A DNA stretch of 64,000 nt from positions 207,534 through 271,533 of the forward strand of contig JAQEWB010000003.1 in the NCBI GenBank assembly GCA_027694045.1. The letters run 5' to 3'. Position 1 is the first letter of the stretch. The number at the start of each line of letters is the position of its first letter. Made by a program: the position numbers and the translations under genes. The stretch is from Bacillaceae bacterium OF18-1A. GTDB lineage: Bacteria; Bacillota; Bacilli; Bacillales; Bacillaceae_G. Below, one piece after another: positions 1 to 7,244 of this stretch. The notes below the pieces were generated by a model. It worked only from the letters and a program-made list of their open reading frames with translations, searched no databases and was not told the origin of the DNA.

Positions 1-58
1 TTGCTAAACGTTTTTTTAAAATATGAAATAACTCTTTTAAACTAATTGTTTCTTCCAT
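1..58 (-). CDS. Chain-length modulator (YwqC/YveK/Wzz-like), N-terminal fragment
   Basis: Only the first 19 codons are inside the window; the gene continues past the left edge. They read MEETISLKELFHILKKRLA, which resembles the cytoplasmic N-terminus of YwqC/YveK-type capsular polysaccharide modulators (Wzz domain). These are membrane proteins that partner a BY-type tyrosine kinase. The ATG is preceded by a strong GGAGGG ribosome site at about 62-67. It lies downstream of the kinase gene, behind a terminator and about 215 bp of AT-rich sequence, so it probably has its own promoter. The family call rests on a short stretch and on the neighbour, so it is tentative. Confidence 0.6.
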   Translation of the reverse strand, partial: MEETISLKELFHILKKRLA

Positions 59-273
59 AAGTCCCTCCAACTTTCTAAAATTTTTACATAAAAAAGATTA
101 TAACATATAATCTTTCATTTTTTTATTTCAGTAATATTTACAATTTCTTTTTTTAAAAACAAATATAATCTTACAAAATAATCTTAAAAATGACAACACA
201 TTCCATCGAATTTCCAAAATTTCCATTGTATCACGTTTTTTCTATAATACAATGCCTAATTTTCGAACAATTC

Positions 274-304
274 AAAAAAGCCAACAAAAATGTTTATTGG
301 CTTT
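274..304 (-). terminator. Intrinsic terminator after the tyrosine kinase gene
   Basis: AAAGCCAA pairs with TTGGCTTT around an AT-rich loop, followed on the minus strand by six Ts. It lies 28 bp past the kinase stop codon. The remaining 59-273 stretch is AT-rich spacer with no gene. Confidence 0.75.
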
Positions 305-331
305 AAAATTTATTATTCCAAATATTATTTT

Positions 332-1009
332 CTAATAATATCCATATTTTTCATTTTCTTCTCTTTTATCATTTAAAACGACACCGAGTAGTTTCCCTGA
401 AGATTTTTCTAATATTTGTTTCGCTTTTACGAGTTTATCTTTTTCTGTTTTTTCACTGCGCGCAACAAGTACGATTCCATCACATTTATTCGCAAGTATT
501 TGCGAATCAGTAACGGCCAGAACTGGTGGTGTGTCGATTAAAATAATATCAAACATGTTGTATGCTTCAAGTAATGCCTCGTCCATCACTTGACTCCCTA
601 ATAATTCAGCTGGATTTGGCGGGATTGGACCCGATACCATTACATATACATGCTCTATATCTGTTTTTTGAATGCATTGCATAAGTTTCGCTTGTCCTGA
701 TAGTAAGTGCGTTAATCCATTTGAATTATGAATTGCAAATAAGTTTTGGATCGTCGGCTTACGTAAGTCAGCTCCAATTATTAAAACTTTCTTTCCTTGT
801 TGTCCGAAAACAACTGCTAGATTTGCAGTCGTTGTTGTTTTCCCGTCGCCTGGATTTGCCGAAGTAACAAGAATAGAACGAACACGACTATCCACAGATG
901 TAAATTCAATATTTGTACGAATGTTACGGTATTGTTCTGCAATACGCGATTTAGGCTCTTTATGTGTAATGAGTTGTCTTAATGGCTTTCTTTTTTTTCT
1001 CCCGAACAT
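332..1009 (-). CDS. CpsD/CapB-family (BY-kinase) tyrosine-protein kinase
   Basis: A 225-aa cytoplasmic P-loop kinase of the bacterial tyrosine kinase family, which phosphorylates itself and other proteins and controls capsular or exopolysaccharide export together with a membrane modulator. Visible motifs are Walker A (SANPGDGKTTTT), Walker A' (LIIGADLRKP) and Walker B (IILIDTPP). The C-terminus ends in a small tyrosine cluster (KYGYY), the expected autophosphorylation site. Start chosen at the ATG of MFGRKKRK because GAGGAG lies just upstream; a longer reading back to 1081 has no ribosome site. A putative modulator gene follows at the left edge. Comparable to B. subtilis YwqD/PtkA and EpsB; which polysaccharide it serves cannot be told. 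Confidence 0.9.
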   Translation of the reverse strand: MFGRKKRKPLRQLITHKEPKSRIAEQYRNIRTNIEFTSVDSRVRSILVTSANPGDGKTTTTANLAVVFGQQGKKVLIIGADLRKPTIQNLFAIHNSNGLTHLLSGQAKLMQCIQKTDIEHVYVMVSGPIPPNPAELLGSQVMDEALLEAYNMFDIILIDTPPVLAVTDSQILANKCDGIVLVARSEKTEKDKLVKAKQILEKSSGKLLGVVLNDKREENEKYGYY

Positions 1010-1095
1010 GTTGTAATCTCCTCTTTTTAAAATACGACACTTTCCCCTATTTTTACACGCTCGATATACATGCCTACTCACTCTAGATGGATATA

Positions 1096-1320
1096 TTACT
1101 CTCGTTCACCACTTATTTCCACAGGTAAATCCATCCATATCTCATTATGATCAATGCCATTCGATTTTGCCCCATATAAAGGCCGAAACAATGTGACAAT
1201 TGCTTCATTTCTTTTATATCTTTATCACTTATCTCAAAAGTGAGATAAATAACAAAGTAATTATATGGCAATTCCCAGCAGTTGACAACTAGTTTTCTGA
1301 TTAGTTCGTATTTTACGTTT
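1096..1320 (-). pseudogene. Possible decayed GGDEF-domain remnant
   Basis: No intact gene lies between the kinase and fabZ, but frame-shifted pieces on the minus strand read in order like the C-terminal part of a diguanylate cyclase domain. One piece contains LLGIAI, a second SDKDIKEMKQ, and the last LYGAKSNGIDHNEIW followed by a stop at 1096-1098. LYxAKxxGRN is the usual end of a GGDEF domain. In-frame stops and at least two frame changes separate the pieces. The resemblance is by eye only. A perfect 8-bp inverted repeat (TTATCTCA/TGAGATAA, 1229-1248) sits inside it. Confidence 0.3.
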
Positions 1321-1383
1321 AATTGTTATATAAAGAAATAGAGTAAAACCTTTATCAGTGGGGTTTTACTGCCCATGCAGGAT

Positions 1384-1417
1384 AAAAAAATCCCCTTGTA
1401 TTTATACAAGGAGATTT
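1384..1417 (-). terminator. Intrinsic terminator of fabZ
   Basis: CCTTGTATAAATACAAGG core with flanking AAATC/GATTT pairing, followed on the minus strand by a run of Ts, 12 bp after the fabZ stop. Confidence 0.8.
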
Positions 1418-1428
1418 CTTTATTCTAC

Positions 1429-1863
1429 CTATTCTTTCTTATCACCAATCGCAAATGTGATTTCAGTCTCACATGCCACTTCACCATCTACTGTAGCAAT
1501 TGCTTTTCCTTTACCGATTGGACCACGTACGCGCGTCATTTCTACTTCTAAACGAAGTTGATCACCTGGGCGTACTTGCTTTTTGAAACGGCAATTGTCG
1601 ATGCCAGCGAAGAAAGCAAGTCTTCCGCGATTTTCTTCTTTCTTTAATACAGCGACTGCTCCAACTTGCGCTAATGCTTCTACGATAAGTACGCCAGGCA
1701 TTACTGCATAGTCAGGGAAGTGTCCGTTAAAGAACTCTTCGTTTGCAGATACATTTTTAATTCCAACCGCTCTTTTTCCTTCATCTACTTCTAATATTTT
1801 ATCAACAAGTAAGAATGGATAGCGGTGAGGAATGATTTCTTTAATTTGTTCTATATTTAACAT
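1429..1863 (-). CDS. fabZ: 3-hydroxyacyl-[acyl-carrier-protein] dehydratase FabZ
   Basis: A 144-aa hot-dog fold enzyme that dehydrates 3-hydroxyacyl-ACP to trans-2-enoyl-ACP in type II fatty acid synthesis in the cytosol. The active-site segment [21 protein letters not shown] (around residues 46-66) carries the catalytic His of GHFP and the Glu of VEALAQ, and the N-terminal [11 protein letters not shown] signature is present. Length is normal for the family. The ATG has an AAAGGGGCG ribosome site. It stands alone, closed by a terminator and preceded by a 570-bp intergenic region with a repeat element. In B. subtilis (from memory) two flagellar genes lie between mbl and fabZ; they are absent here. 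Confidence 0.96.
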   Translation of the reverse strand: MLNIEQIKEIIPHRYPFLLVDKILEVDEGKRAVGIKNVSANEEFFNGHFPDYAVMPGVLIVEALAQVGAVAVLKKEENRGRLAFFAGIDNCRFKKQVRPGDQLRLEVEMTRVRGPIGKGKAIATVDGEVACETEITFAIGDKKE

Positions 1864-1944
1864 GTAACAATCGCCCCTTTTGTAATATTGGTCTTACCAC
1901 TTGGACATATTGTTTATTATCCCATTTTGTTTATTATTTGTCAT

Positions 1945-2082
1945 TATAAAGTGAAACTTTAATCAGCCCGCACCAATCGGGCGTTTACGGACAGTCGATC
2001 TCCTGCCTAACTTCTATGCTTTACAGCCGTATTTCAGGCGGGAGATCTTACTGTCCGTTAATGTGGGATAAAGTGAAACTTT
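1945..2082. repeat. bcr-type repeat element, copy 1
   Basis: A 138-bp element bounded on both sides by the near-palindrome ATAAAGTGAAACTTT. Inside, ACGGACAGT pairs with ACTGTCCGT and GATCTCC with GGAGATC, so most of it can fold into one long imperfect hairpin. A second copy lies at 10414-10580 and a partial inverted copy at 56070-56160. It resembles the bcr1-like repeats described from the B. cereus group; that name is from memory. Confidence 0.75.
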
Positions 2083-2104
2083 CATCTGGATTACCTTCTA
2101 TACA

Positions 2105-2185
2105 AAAAAATGCATACACTCTATTCCATTAAAATAGTTGCACATTCCTGCAACTGACACGGAGGTAGAAAAGAGTGTATGCCTA
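2105..2185 (-). ncRNA. Branched hairpin with terminator-like end, possible small RNA 3' end
   Basis: GCATACACTCT and AGAGTGTATGC form an 11-bp outer stem enclosing a second perfect hairpin, GTTGCA/TGCAAC. On the minus strand the outer stem is followed by a run of seven Ts, as in an intrinsic terminator. It is about 210 bp past the mbl terminator, so it could end a separate short transcript from the 2190-2390 region, where TATAAT-like sequences occur near 2250. No coding sequence was found that convinces. Confidence 0.3.
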
Positions 2186-2393
2186 GATTAGGGAAAGGCA
2201 ATATGTATTTCAACATGATTTGCCTTAAATGTCGTATTCGACTCATTATATTATAAACGTTTTCAAATAAGGAAACATTAAATTCAACTATATATACGGA
2301 TATTTCATACATTCCCTTTATTTTTCTTTATTTACCTTCTATTTTCTCAAAAAATAATAATCCATAAATGAAAATACAAAAATATAAAAATAC

Positions 2394-2431
2394 AAAAAAA
2401 GGAACTAAGGTTAACACCTTAGTTCCTTTTT
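2394..2431 (-). terminator. Intrinsic terminator of mbl
   Basis: AAAGGAACTAAGG pairs perfectly with CCTTAGTTCCTTT around a 6-nt loop, followed by a T-run, directly after the mbl stop codon. Confidence 0.9.
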
Positions 2432-2433
2432 CC

Positions 2434-3435
2434 TTATCTTAAAGCACGCTTCGGTAACTTATCGATATTCTCTAACATAATACCTGTACCAACTGCAACA
2501 CAGTGCATTGGGTTTTCAGCGATTAATACTGGTACTTTTAGTTCTTCTGCTAGAAGCATGTCAATACCGTGTAGTAAAGCTCCGCCACCTGTTAGAATAA
2601 CACCACGGTCAATGATGTCCGCAGATAATTCTGGTGGTGTGCGCTCTAGTACGCCTTTAGCAGCTTGTACAATAACAGCCGCGTTTTCTTTTAACGCTTC
2701 TGTAATCTCTTCTGAGCATACTGTAATTGTGCGTGGTAAACCTGTTACCATGTCACGTCCGCGAATTTCAAGTTCTTCACTACGTGCACCTGGGAATACT
2801 GTACCAACTTTAATTTTAATGTCTTCTGAAGTACGTTCACCAATTAATAGCTTATACTTACGTTTAATATAATTTAAGATCTCCATATCAAACTTATCGC
2901 CTGCCATTTTGATAGAGGAAGAGGTAACAATATCACCCATAGATAGTACAGCGATATCCGTCGTACCTCCACCAATATCAACAACCATGTTACCGCTTGG
3001 TTGGAAGATTTCCATACCAGCACCAACAGCGGCTACTTTGGGTTCTTCTTCTAAGAATACTGTTTTACCACCTGAACGTTCAGCAGCTTCACGAATTGCT
3101 TTTTGTTCTACTGATGTGATATTTGTTGGACAACAAATTAAAATGCGAGGTTTTGAAAAGAAGCTCTTTACGTCCAATTTGTTAATGAAATACTTTAACA
3201 TTGCTTCTGTAATTTCGAAATCTGCGATTACACCATCTTTAAGTGGACGAATTGCTACAATATTACCAGGCGTACGTCCCACCATACTTCTTGCTTCTTC
3301 ACCTACTGCTAATACTTTACCTGTGTTACGATCGATGGCCACAACTGATGGCTCATTTAATACAATACCCTTACCTTTAACATGAATTAATACGTTAGCC
3401 GTACCTAGGTCAATTCCGATATCTCGCGCAAACAT
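2434..3435 (-). CDS. mbl: Rod-shape determining actin homologue Mbl
   Basis: A 333-aa MreB/Mbl-family cytoskeletal ATPase that forms membrane-associated filaments and guides lateral peptidoglycan synthesis. The phosphate-1 loop (IGIDLGTANV), connect and phosphate-2 loop (VVDIGGGTTDIAV) and adenosine motif (GVILTGGGALLHG) are all intact. The sequence follows B. subtilis Mbl nearly throughout, including MFARDIGIDLGTANVLIHVK at the N-terminus, and sits next to spoIIID as in B. subtilis. Start set at that ATG, with GGAGGA upstream; a 9-codon longer reading exists but has no ribosome site of its own. The 160-bp gap to spoIIID holds only a weak AAATCAG/CTGATTT inverted repeat. Confidence 0.95.
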   Translation of the reverse strand: MFARDIGIDLGTANVLIHVKGKGIVLNEPSVVAIDRNTGKVLAVGEEARSMVGRTPGNIVAIRPLKDGVIADFEITEAMLKYFINKLDVKSFFSKPRILICCPTNITSVEQKAIREAAERSGGKTVFLEEEPKVAAVGAGMEIFQPSGNMVVDIGGGTTDIAVLSMGDIVTSSSIKMAGDKFDMEILNYIKRKYKLLIGERTSEDIKIKVGTVFPGARSEELEIRGRDMVTGLPRTITVCSEEITEALKENAAVIVQAAKGVLERTPPELSADIIDRGVILTGGGALLHGIDMLLAEELKVPVLIAENPMHCVAVGTGIMLENIDKLPKRALR

Positions 3436-3595
3436 TCCCGTTTTTTCCTCCTCGATATTCAAAATCAGGTTACACCCGAATTCTTTTACACCTAATTTCT
3501 GATTTTATCATAAATTTAACAGAAACGTAATATTCGCAAAAAGAATTCTTCTGAAAATATTATCGAATGTGAACGGAATGTTTGCGATCGCATAT

Positions 3596-3868
3596 TTATT
3601 GACGTACCGGCTTTTCTACATCTTCTTTTCTATACTTTTGCTTTGTTGCTTCTCCGCCTCTTAAATGGCGAATAGACTTATGATAATCAAGAATTTCTTT
3701 CACTTCATTTGCGAGCTCTGGATTAATTTCTGGTAGACGTTCTGTTAAATCTTTATGGACTGTACTCTTTGATACCCCAAATTCCTTTGCGATAACACGC
3801 ACTGTCTTTCTTGTCTCCACGATATACTTACCAATCTTGATAGTTCTCTCTTTGATGTAATCGTGCAC
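3596..3868 (-). CDS. spoIIID: Stage III sporulation transcriptional regulator SpoIIID
   Basis: A 90-aa DNA-binding protein that activates or represses many sigma-E and sigma-K genes in the mother cell. The helix-turn-helix KTVRVIAKEFGVSKSTVHKD (about residues 22-41) is intact and the protein matches B. subtilis SpoIIID almost to the end. The start is a GTG, chosen because GGGAGGCGAGTG lies immediately upstream and the family begins (M/V)HDYIKERT; an in-frame ATG 42 codons earlier has no ribosome site. Neighbours mbl and, further upstream, spoIIQ are both relevant to sporulation or envelope. Expected to be sigma-E dependent; no promoter was assigned. Confidence 0.95.
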   Translation of the reverse strand: MHDYIKERTIKIGKYIVETRKTVRVIAKEFGVSKSTVHKDLTERLPEINPELANEVKEILDYHKSIRHLRGGEATKQKYRKEDVEKPVRQ

Positions 3869-4152
3869 ACCACTCGCCTCCCTAAATTGGATGTGAGAAG
3901 TGTGAAATGAGCCTCGCTGCATACGACTTAGAAGTAAATGTGAGTGCTGTTTGTAAGCGTTAAACATTCTTGGATTTATAATGAAATGATTCACGATTTC
4001 TCACCTCAAACACTCTCTTTGCTTTGGTTTATACCATTGTATTGCCCGCACTACTGATATATGCTACATGTTCACTATTTTTGCGGACTAAGTTAAGAAA
4101 AATTACATTTTTTTGTGAGAAATACGTTAACAACGACTATTATGACGAAAAA

Positions 4153-4180
4153 AATGACACCTTTTATATAAGGTGTCATT
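4153..4180 (-). terminator. Terminator overlapping the end of the 44-aa gene
   Basis: AATGACACCTT pairs with AAGGTGTCATT around a 6-nt loop, followed by Ts on the minus strand. The stem contains the stop codon of the small gene at 4176-4178. Confidence 0.8.
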
Positions 4181-4310
4181 CTTCTCTATCTAATTCTTCC
4201 TCTAATAACTGATGGTGGGGAACGTCCTTCTTACCGGCAATATAATAATATAAAGTAAACAAAACAAGCAATAAAATAATAGCAATCGACAGAACAGACA
4301 AAAATGACAC
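4176..4310 (-). CDS. Small single-pass membrane protein (44 aa)
   Basis: An unrecognised small protein. It starts at a GTG with a very strong AAAGGAGGGGATACT ribosome site and ends inside a terminator stem, which together argue for a real gene. Residues 2-25 are strongly hydrophobic (SFLSVLSIAIILLLVLFTLY) and form one membrane helix. The C-terminal tail is charged and acidic (GKKDVPHHQLLEEELDREE). It lies between spoIIQ and spoIIID, so a sporulation role is possible but only by position. It is short and lacks an ATG start, so automated gene callers may miss it. Confidence 0.7.
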   Translation of the reverse strand: MSFLSVLSIAIILLLVLFTLYYYIAGKKDVPHHQLLEEELDREE

Positions 4311-4410
4311 AGTATCCCCTCCTTTTTTTAATATATATTCGAGAATCTCGTCATTTTTCCTTGTTATTGCAACTTTTTTCTCGAAATTGATTATTTTTAT
4401 ATAAAAATAA

Positions 4411-4445
4411 AAAAATCAACTCTCTAGTGAGAGCTGATTTTTTTA
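4411..4445 (-). terminator. Intrinsic terminator of spoIIQ
   Basis: AAATCAACTCTC pairs with GAGAGCTGATTT (one mismatch) around TAGT, with long T-runs on the minus strand, just past the spoIIQ stop. Confidence 0.85.
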
Positions 4446-4450
4446 CTTGC

Positions 4451-5356
4451 TTATTCTTGTGAAGAAGAACCGTTAGATGATTCTGTAGAACCATTTGTTG
4501 ATTTTTCTTCTTTCTTCGGTTCTTCTTTTTTGTCAGTAGTTGAACCGCTTGTTGATTTCTCTTCTTTTTGAGACTTATCTTCTGTTTTACTTTCTGGTTT
4601 CGTGCTTGTTGACTTTTCTTCTTTTTGAGATTTGTCATCAGCTTTTTTACCAGAAGCATTCGTTGCCTTTGCAGCACCTGCATCAGCTTTAATTTCTGCT
4701 ACTGATTTATTTAAGTAGCGTTCTGGGTTCACAGCCACATTGTCTTTACGAACTTCAAAGTGAACGTGAGAACCTGCTTCTTTGTTCATTGCACTTAGAC
4801 CGGATTTTCCTAATACTTCACCTTGCGCAACTCGTGCGCCTTTTTCTACTTTCACACTACCTAAGCTTTGATAAGAAGCTGCTACACCATTTCCACTATC
4901 AACTGTTACAACATAACCAAGAAGTGAATCTTTTTCAGCTTTCGTTACTGTACCACTCAAAGCAGCTGTAACATTGAACTCTTTTCCATTCTTCGCAGCA
5001 ATGTCAATTCCTTTATTCGGGGAATATGTGTTGTTATAAAAGACAAGTGCTTTTTCTTGTTCCGCCTCTGTTGCTGCATCTTCATAGAACTTCTTCTGTA
5101 CAACTACTTCCGCATTCGCGGCAGCTGGCATCTTCACTACTTCTGAAGATTTCGTTACTGGTACTGCTGGATCTTCCGATTGTGTATACGGTGTTGCTTG
5201 ATCATGGTTCGGAGTCTTCTTTGGATTAGCTCCTTGGAACCATAGTGCAACCATTAAGATTACTGCTGCACAAGCAATGTATAACGCCGGAAACACCCAT
5301 CTTTTTTGAAATAAATGTACTACCTTTTGCGACTTTTTATTATTCCTTCCTCGCAT
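4451..5356 (-). CDS. spoIIQ: Forespore membrane protein SpoIIQ (LytM domain)
   Basis: A 301-aa forespore protein that spans the inner forespore membrane and binds SpoIIIAH across the intermembrane space during engulfment. It has a short basic N-terminus, one membrane helix (about residues 20-41) and a LytM/M23 domain (about 105-215). The usual zinc-binding His of the HxxxD motif is replaced by Asn (NKGID), while HVHFE near the end of the domain is kept, so it should lack peptidase activity, as in B. subtilis. The last 70 residues are a hydrophilic tail with repeated DKSQKEEKSTS-like units. The ATG follows TGAGGTGATGATAGA. A sigma-F-like promoter lies just upstream, and a terminator follows. 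Confidence 0.93.
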   Translation of the reverse strand: MRGRNNKKSQKVVHLFQKRWVFPALYIACAAVILMVALWFQGANPKKTPNHDQATPYTQSEDPAVPVTKSSEVVKMPAAANAEVVVQKKFYEDAATEAEQEKALVFYNNTYSPNKGIDIAAKNGKEFNVTAALSGTVTKAEKDSLLGYVVTVDSGNGVAASYQSLGSVKVEKGARVAQGEVLGKSGLSAMNKEAGSHVHFEVRKDNVAVNPERYLNKSVAEIKADAGAAKATNASGKKADDKSQKEEKSTSTKPESKTEDKSQKEEKSTSGSTTDKKEEPKKEEKSTNGSTESSNGSSSQE

Positions 5357-5375
5357 TCTATCATCACCTCAGCAA

Positions 5376-5405
5376 TCATTTTGAACAATATTCACGCATC
5401 CTATA
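5376..5405 (-). promoter_or_regulatory. Candidate sigma-F promoter of spoIIQ
   Basis: On the minus strand GTATA, 15 bp, then GTTCAAAATG. This fits the sigma-F pattern GYATA-N15-GGnnAnAnTn with one mismatch, and spoIIQ is a known sigma-F gene. It ends 19 bp before the start codon. Confidence 0.5.
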
Positions 5406-5491
5406 CAACGTATAACTAATTACTTTTCGACAAAATCTGTAAAAATATGTATGGAAGTTGCAAAATTTCCGAGGAAATGATGAAAAAAGGA

Positions 5492-5519
5492 AAAAACTGA
5501 GCAATTCAGCTCAGTTTTT
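5492..5519 (-). terminator. Terminator after the ABC-2 permease
   Basis: AAAAACTGAGC pairs with GCTCAGTTTTT around AATTCA. It is symmetric, overlaps the permease stop codon and could act in both directions. Confidence 0.8.
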
Positions 5520-6222
5520 AGTCTAATTGTTTTTTCTTGTATACGATTAAACATGCAGCAAGCGAAATAACAAACCAAATCCCAACATTTAGCATATGCC
5601 CGCTAATACTACTAAATCCCGCTCCATCTACTAAGCTGTTAATCGCTTTTGCCATATGAGACGTTGGCAAATATTCGATCATCGTCTTAATTACTTTATT
5701 TTCAACCATCGGTTCAAATTGTACTGCTAAATACATCGTCATTAATATTGGCATTCCGATTAGTGATGTTTGCGGTACAGACTCAGCTAATAGCCCAATC
5801 ACCGTTCCAATTATGATAAATAAAACTGTTCCACATAACATAATCAACCCTAACAATAAAAGATTGCCACCTAATTGATCCAAAATGAATAAGTTCACAA
5901 TACAAATGATTAGGGTCAAACATGCTGTTAATATACTTTTACCAAGGAGAACTTCCACAGAAGATGCTGGAGATAACATTAGTACACGCAATGTATGCTT
6001 TTCTTTCTCTTCTGCGATTACCATAGATTGAACAAACCCAGCAACGAAGAGGAAACTCATTAAAGTAATAATGCCAACACCTGCACTCCCTTGCCCAAAT
6101 CTGCTAAAGATAAATGCGAATATAATCGGTAAAGATGCCATTAATAACACTTGTGAATTCGACTTAAAATCTTGTACTTCTTTTCTAAAAATAGCTGATA
6201 CACGTCTCATTGAAAATGTCAT
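5518..6222 (-). CDS. ABC-2 type transporter permease
   Basis: A 234-aa polytopic membrane protein of the ABC-2 permease family with about six hydrophobic segments. It contains the family-typical AEEKEKHTLRVLMLSP loop after the second helix. It should form an exporter with the ATPase encoded just upstream; the start codon overlaps the ATPase stop (TAATG), so the two are translationally coupled. Ribosome site GGGAGGGG. The substrate cannot be read from the sequence. The neighbouring ABC-LytTR regulator suggests peptide, drug or sodium export, as in related three-gene sets, but this is inference. Confidence 0.88.
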   Translation of the reverse strand: MTFSMRRVSAIFRKEVQDFKSNSQVLLMASLPIIFAFIFSRFGQGSAGVGIITLMSFLFVAGFVQSMVIAEEKEKHTLRVLMLSPASSVEVLLGKSILTACLTLIICIVNLFILDQLGGNLLLLGLIMLCGTVLFIIIGTVIGLLAESVPQTSLIGMPILMTMYLAVQFEPMVENKVIKTMIEYLPTSHMAKAINSLVDGAGFSSISGHMLNVGIWFVISLAACLIVYKKKQLD

Positions 6223-7064
6223 TATAATCCCCTCCCAGTAACTTCAATAAAGATATCGCCTAACGTTGGTTCATAAGAATGAATGGATAGTAATTCGCCT
6301 TTTTTCATCCACTCTGAAATGCGTTTTGCACCTAATTCATCTTTTTGTACGACTTCTTTTTGCTTATCTTTTAACACGACTTGTATTTGATCTTTCGCGT
6401 ATTGTAAGCGAAGGTTTTCTGGTGTATCAAGAGCTACAATTTCCCCGCCACATAGAAAGGCAATGCGGTTACAAAGCGTTTCTGCTTCATCCATGTTGTG
6501 AGTCGTTAAGAAAATTGTCGTTCCTTCTTTATTTAAGTCTTTTAAGATTTTATGAATGTTTTGTACGTTGACTGGATCAAGTGCGGATGTTGGTTCGTCT
6601 AAGAAGAGAATATCTGGTTTATGAAGAATGGCTCTCGCTAACGTTACACGTTGCTTCATTCCTTTTGATAATTTTTTTATTAATGTTTTCTTGTCATCTA
6701 ATAAGTTCACTTGCGCTAACACTTCATCAATTCGTTCTTTTTTACAATCGTATAAATCACAAAATAATAGTAAGTTATCATAAATGCTAAGTCTTTCGTA
6801 TAAGCCGCTGTTATCTGTTAAAATGCCAATTCGTTTGTAATCCATGCTACTCGGTCCTGTAATATCTTTTCCTAACACTCTTACTGTTCCAACACTATGA
6901 AGCAATTGAGAAGTTAAAATCTTTACTGTTGTTGTTTTCCCCGATCCACTCGGTCCGAGGAATCCAAAAATTTCGCCTTGCTTCACCTCAATACTTACAT
7001 TTCGAAGTGCCGTTTTTTCATTGAAACTTTTCATTACATCTTTCATTTCAATTGCCAATGTCAT
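6222..7064 (-). CDS. ABC transporter ATP-binding protein
   Basis: A 280-aa ATPase partner of the permease downstream. Walker A (GPSGSGKTTT), signature (LSKGMKQRVTLARAI), Walker B (ILFLDEPTSALDP) and the switch His (TTHNMDEAE) are all intact. The C-terminal 60 residues are an extension typical of drug or bacteriocin exporter ATPases (DrrA/CcmA type). Start set at the ATG of MTLAIEMKDV because AAAGGGGATG lies upstream; a 28-codon longer reading has no such site. The region upstream, up to the ABC-LytTR gene, holds a perfect inverted repeat. Confidence 0.9.
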   Translation of the reverse strand: MTLAIEMKDVMKSFNEKTALRNVSIEVKQGEIFGFLGPSGSGKTTTVKILTSQLLHSVGTVRVLGKDITGPSSMDYKRIGILTDNSGLYERLSIYDNLLLFCDLYDCKKERIDEVLAQVNLLDDKKTLIKKLSKGMKQRVTLARAILHKPDILFLDEPTSALDPVNVQNIHKILKDLNKEGTTIFLTTHNMDEAETLCNRIAFLCGGEIVALDTPENLRLQYAKDQIQVVLKDKQKEVVQKDELGAKRISEWMKKGELLSIHSYEPTLGDIFIEVTGRGL

Positions 7065-7182
7065 TTCGTCATCCCCTTTGTTTTTCTTATATTGATGAAA
7101 CCCGCTTTCGCAAGTTTCGATTTGTTTGTTTCGCTTTTCTTGATTCAATCATATGAAAAACAGAAGGTAGGCGCAGTAAAAT

Positions 7183-7209
7183 ACCGGTAAAAGGAGTATT
7201 TTTACCGGT
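7183..7209. promoter_or_regulatory. Perfect inverted repeat, operator or terminator
   Basis: ACCGGTAAAA and TTTTACCGGT, 10-bp arms with a 7-nt spacer, between the ABC-LytTR gene and the ABC exporter pair. There is only a weak T-run after it on the minus strand, so it could be a terminator of the regulator gene or a binding site for a regulator of the exporter genes. Confidence 0.5.
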
Positions 7210-7244
7210 GAATGAATCGTATTTTGATCCCATTGGAGCACTTT

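Noticed and set aside
2121..2312. 63-codon frame in the mbl-fabZ gap
   Set aside because: It runs through the branched hairpin, and its AGGG is too close to the ATG. No similarity recognised.
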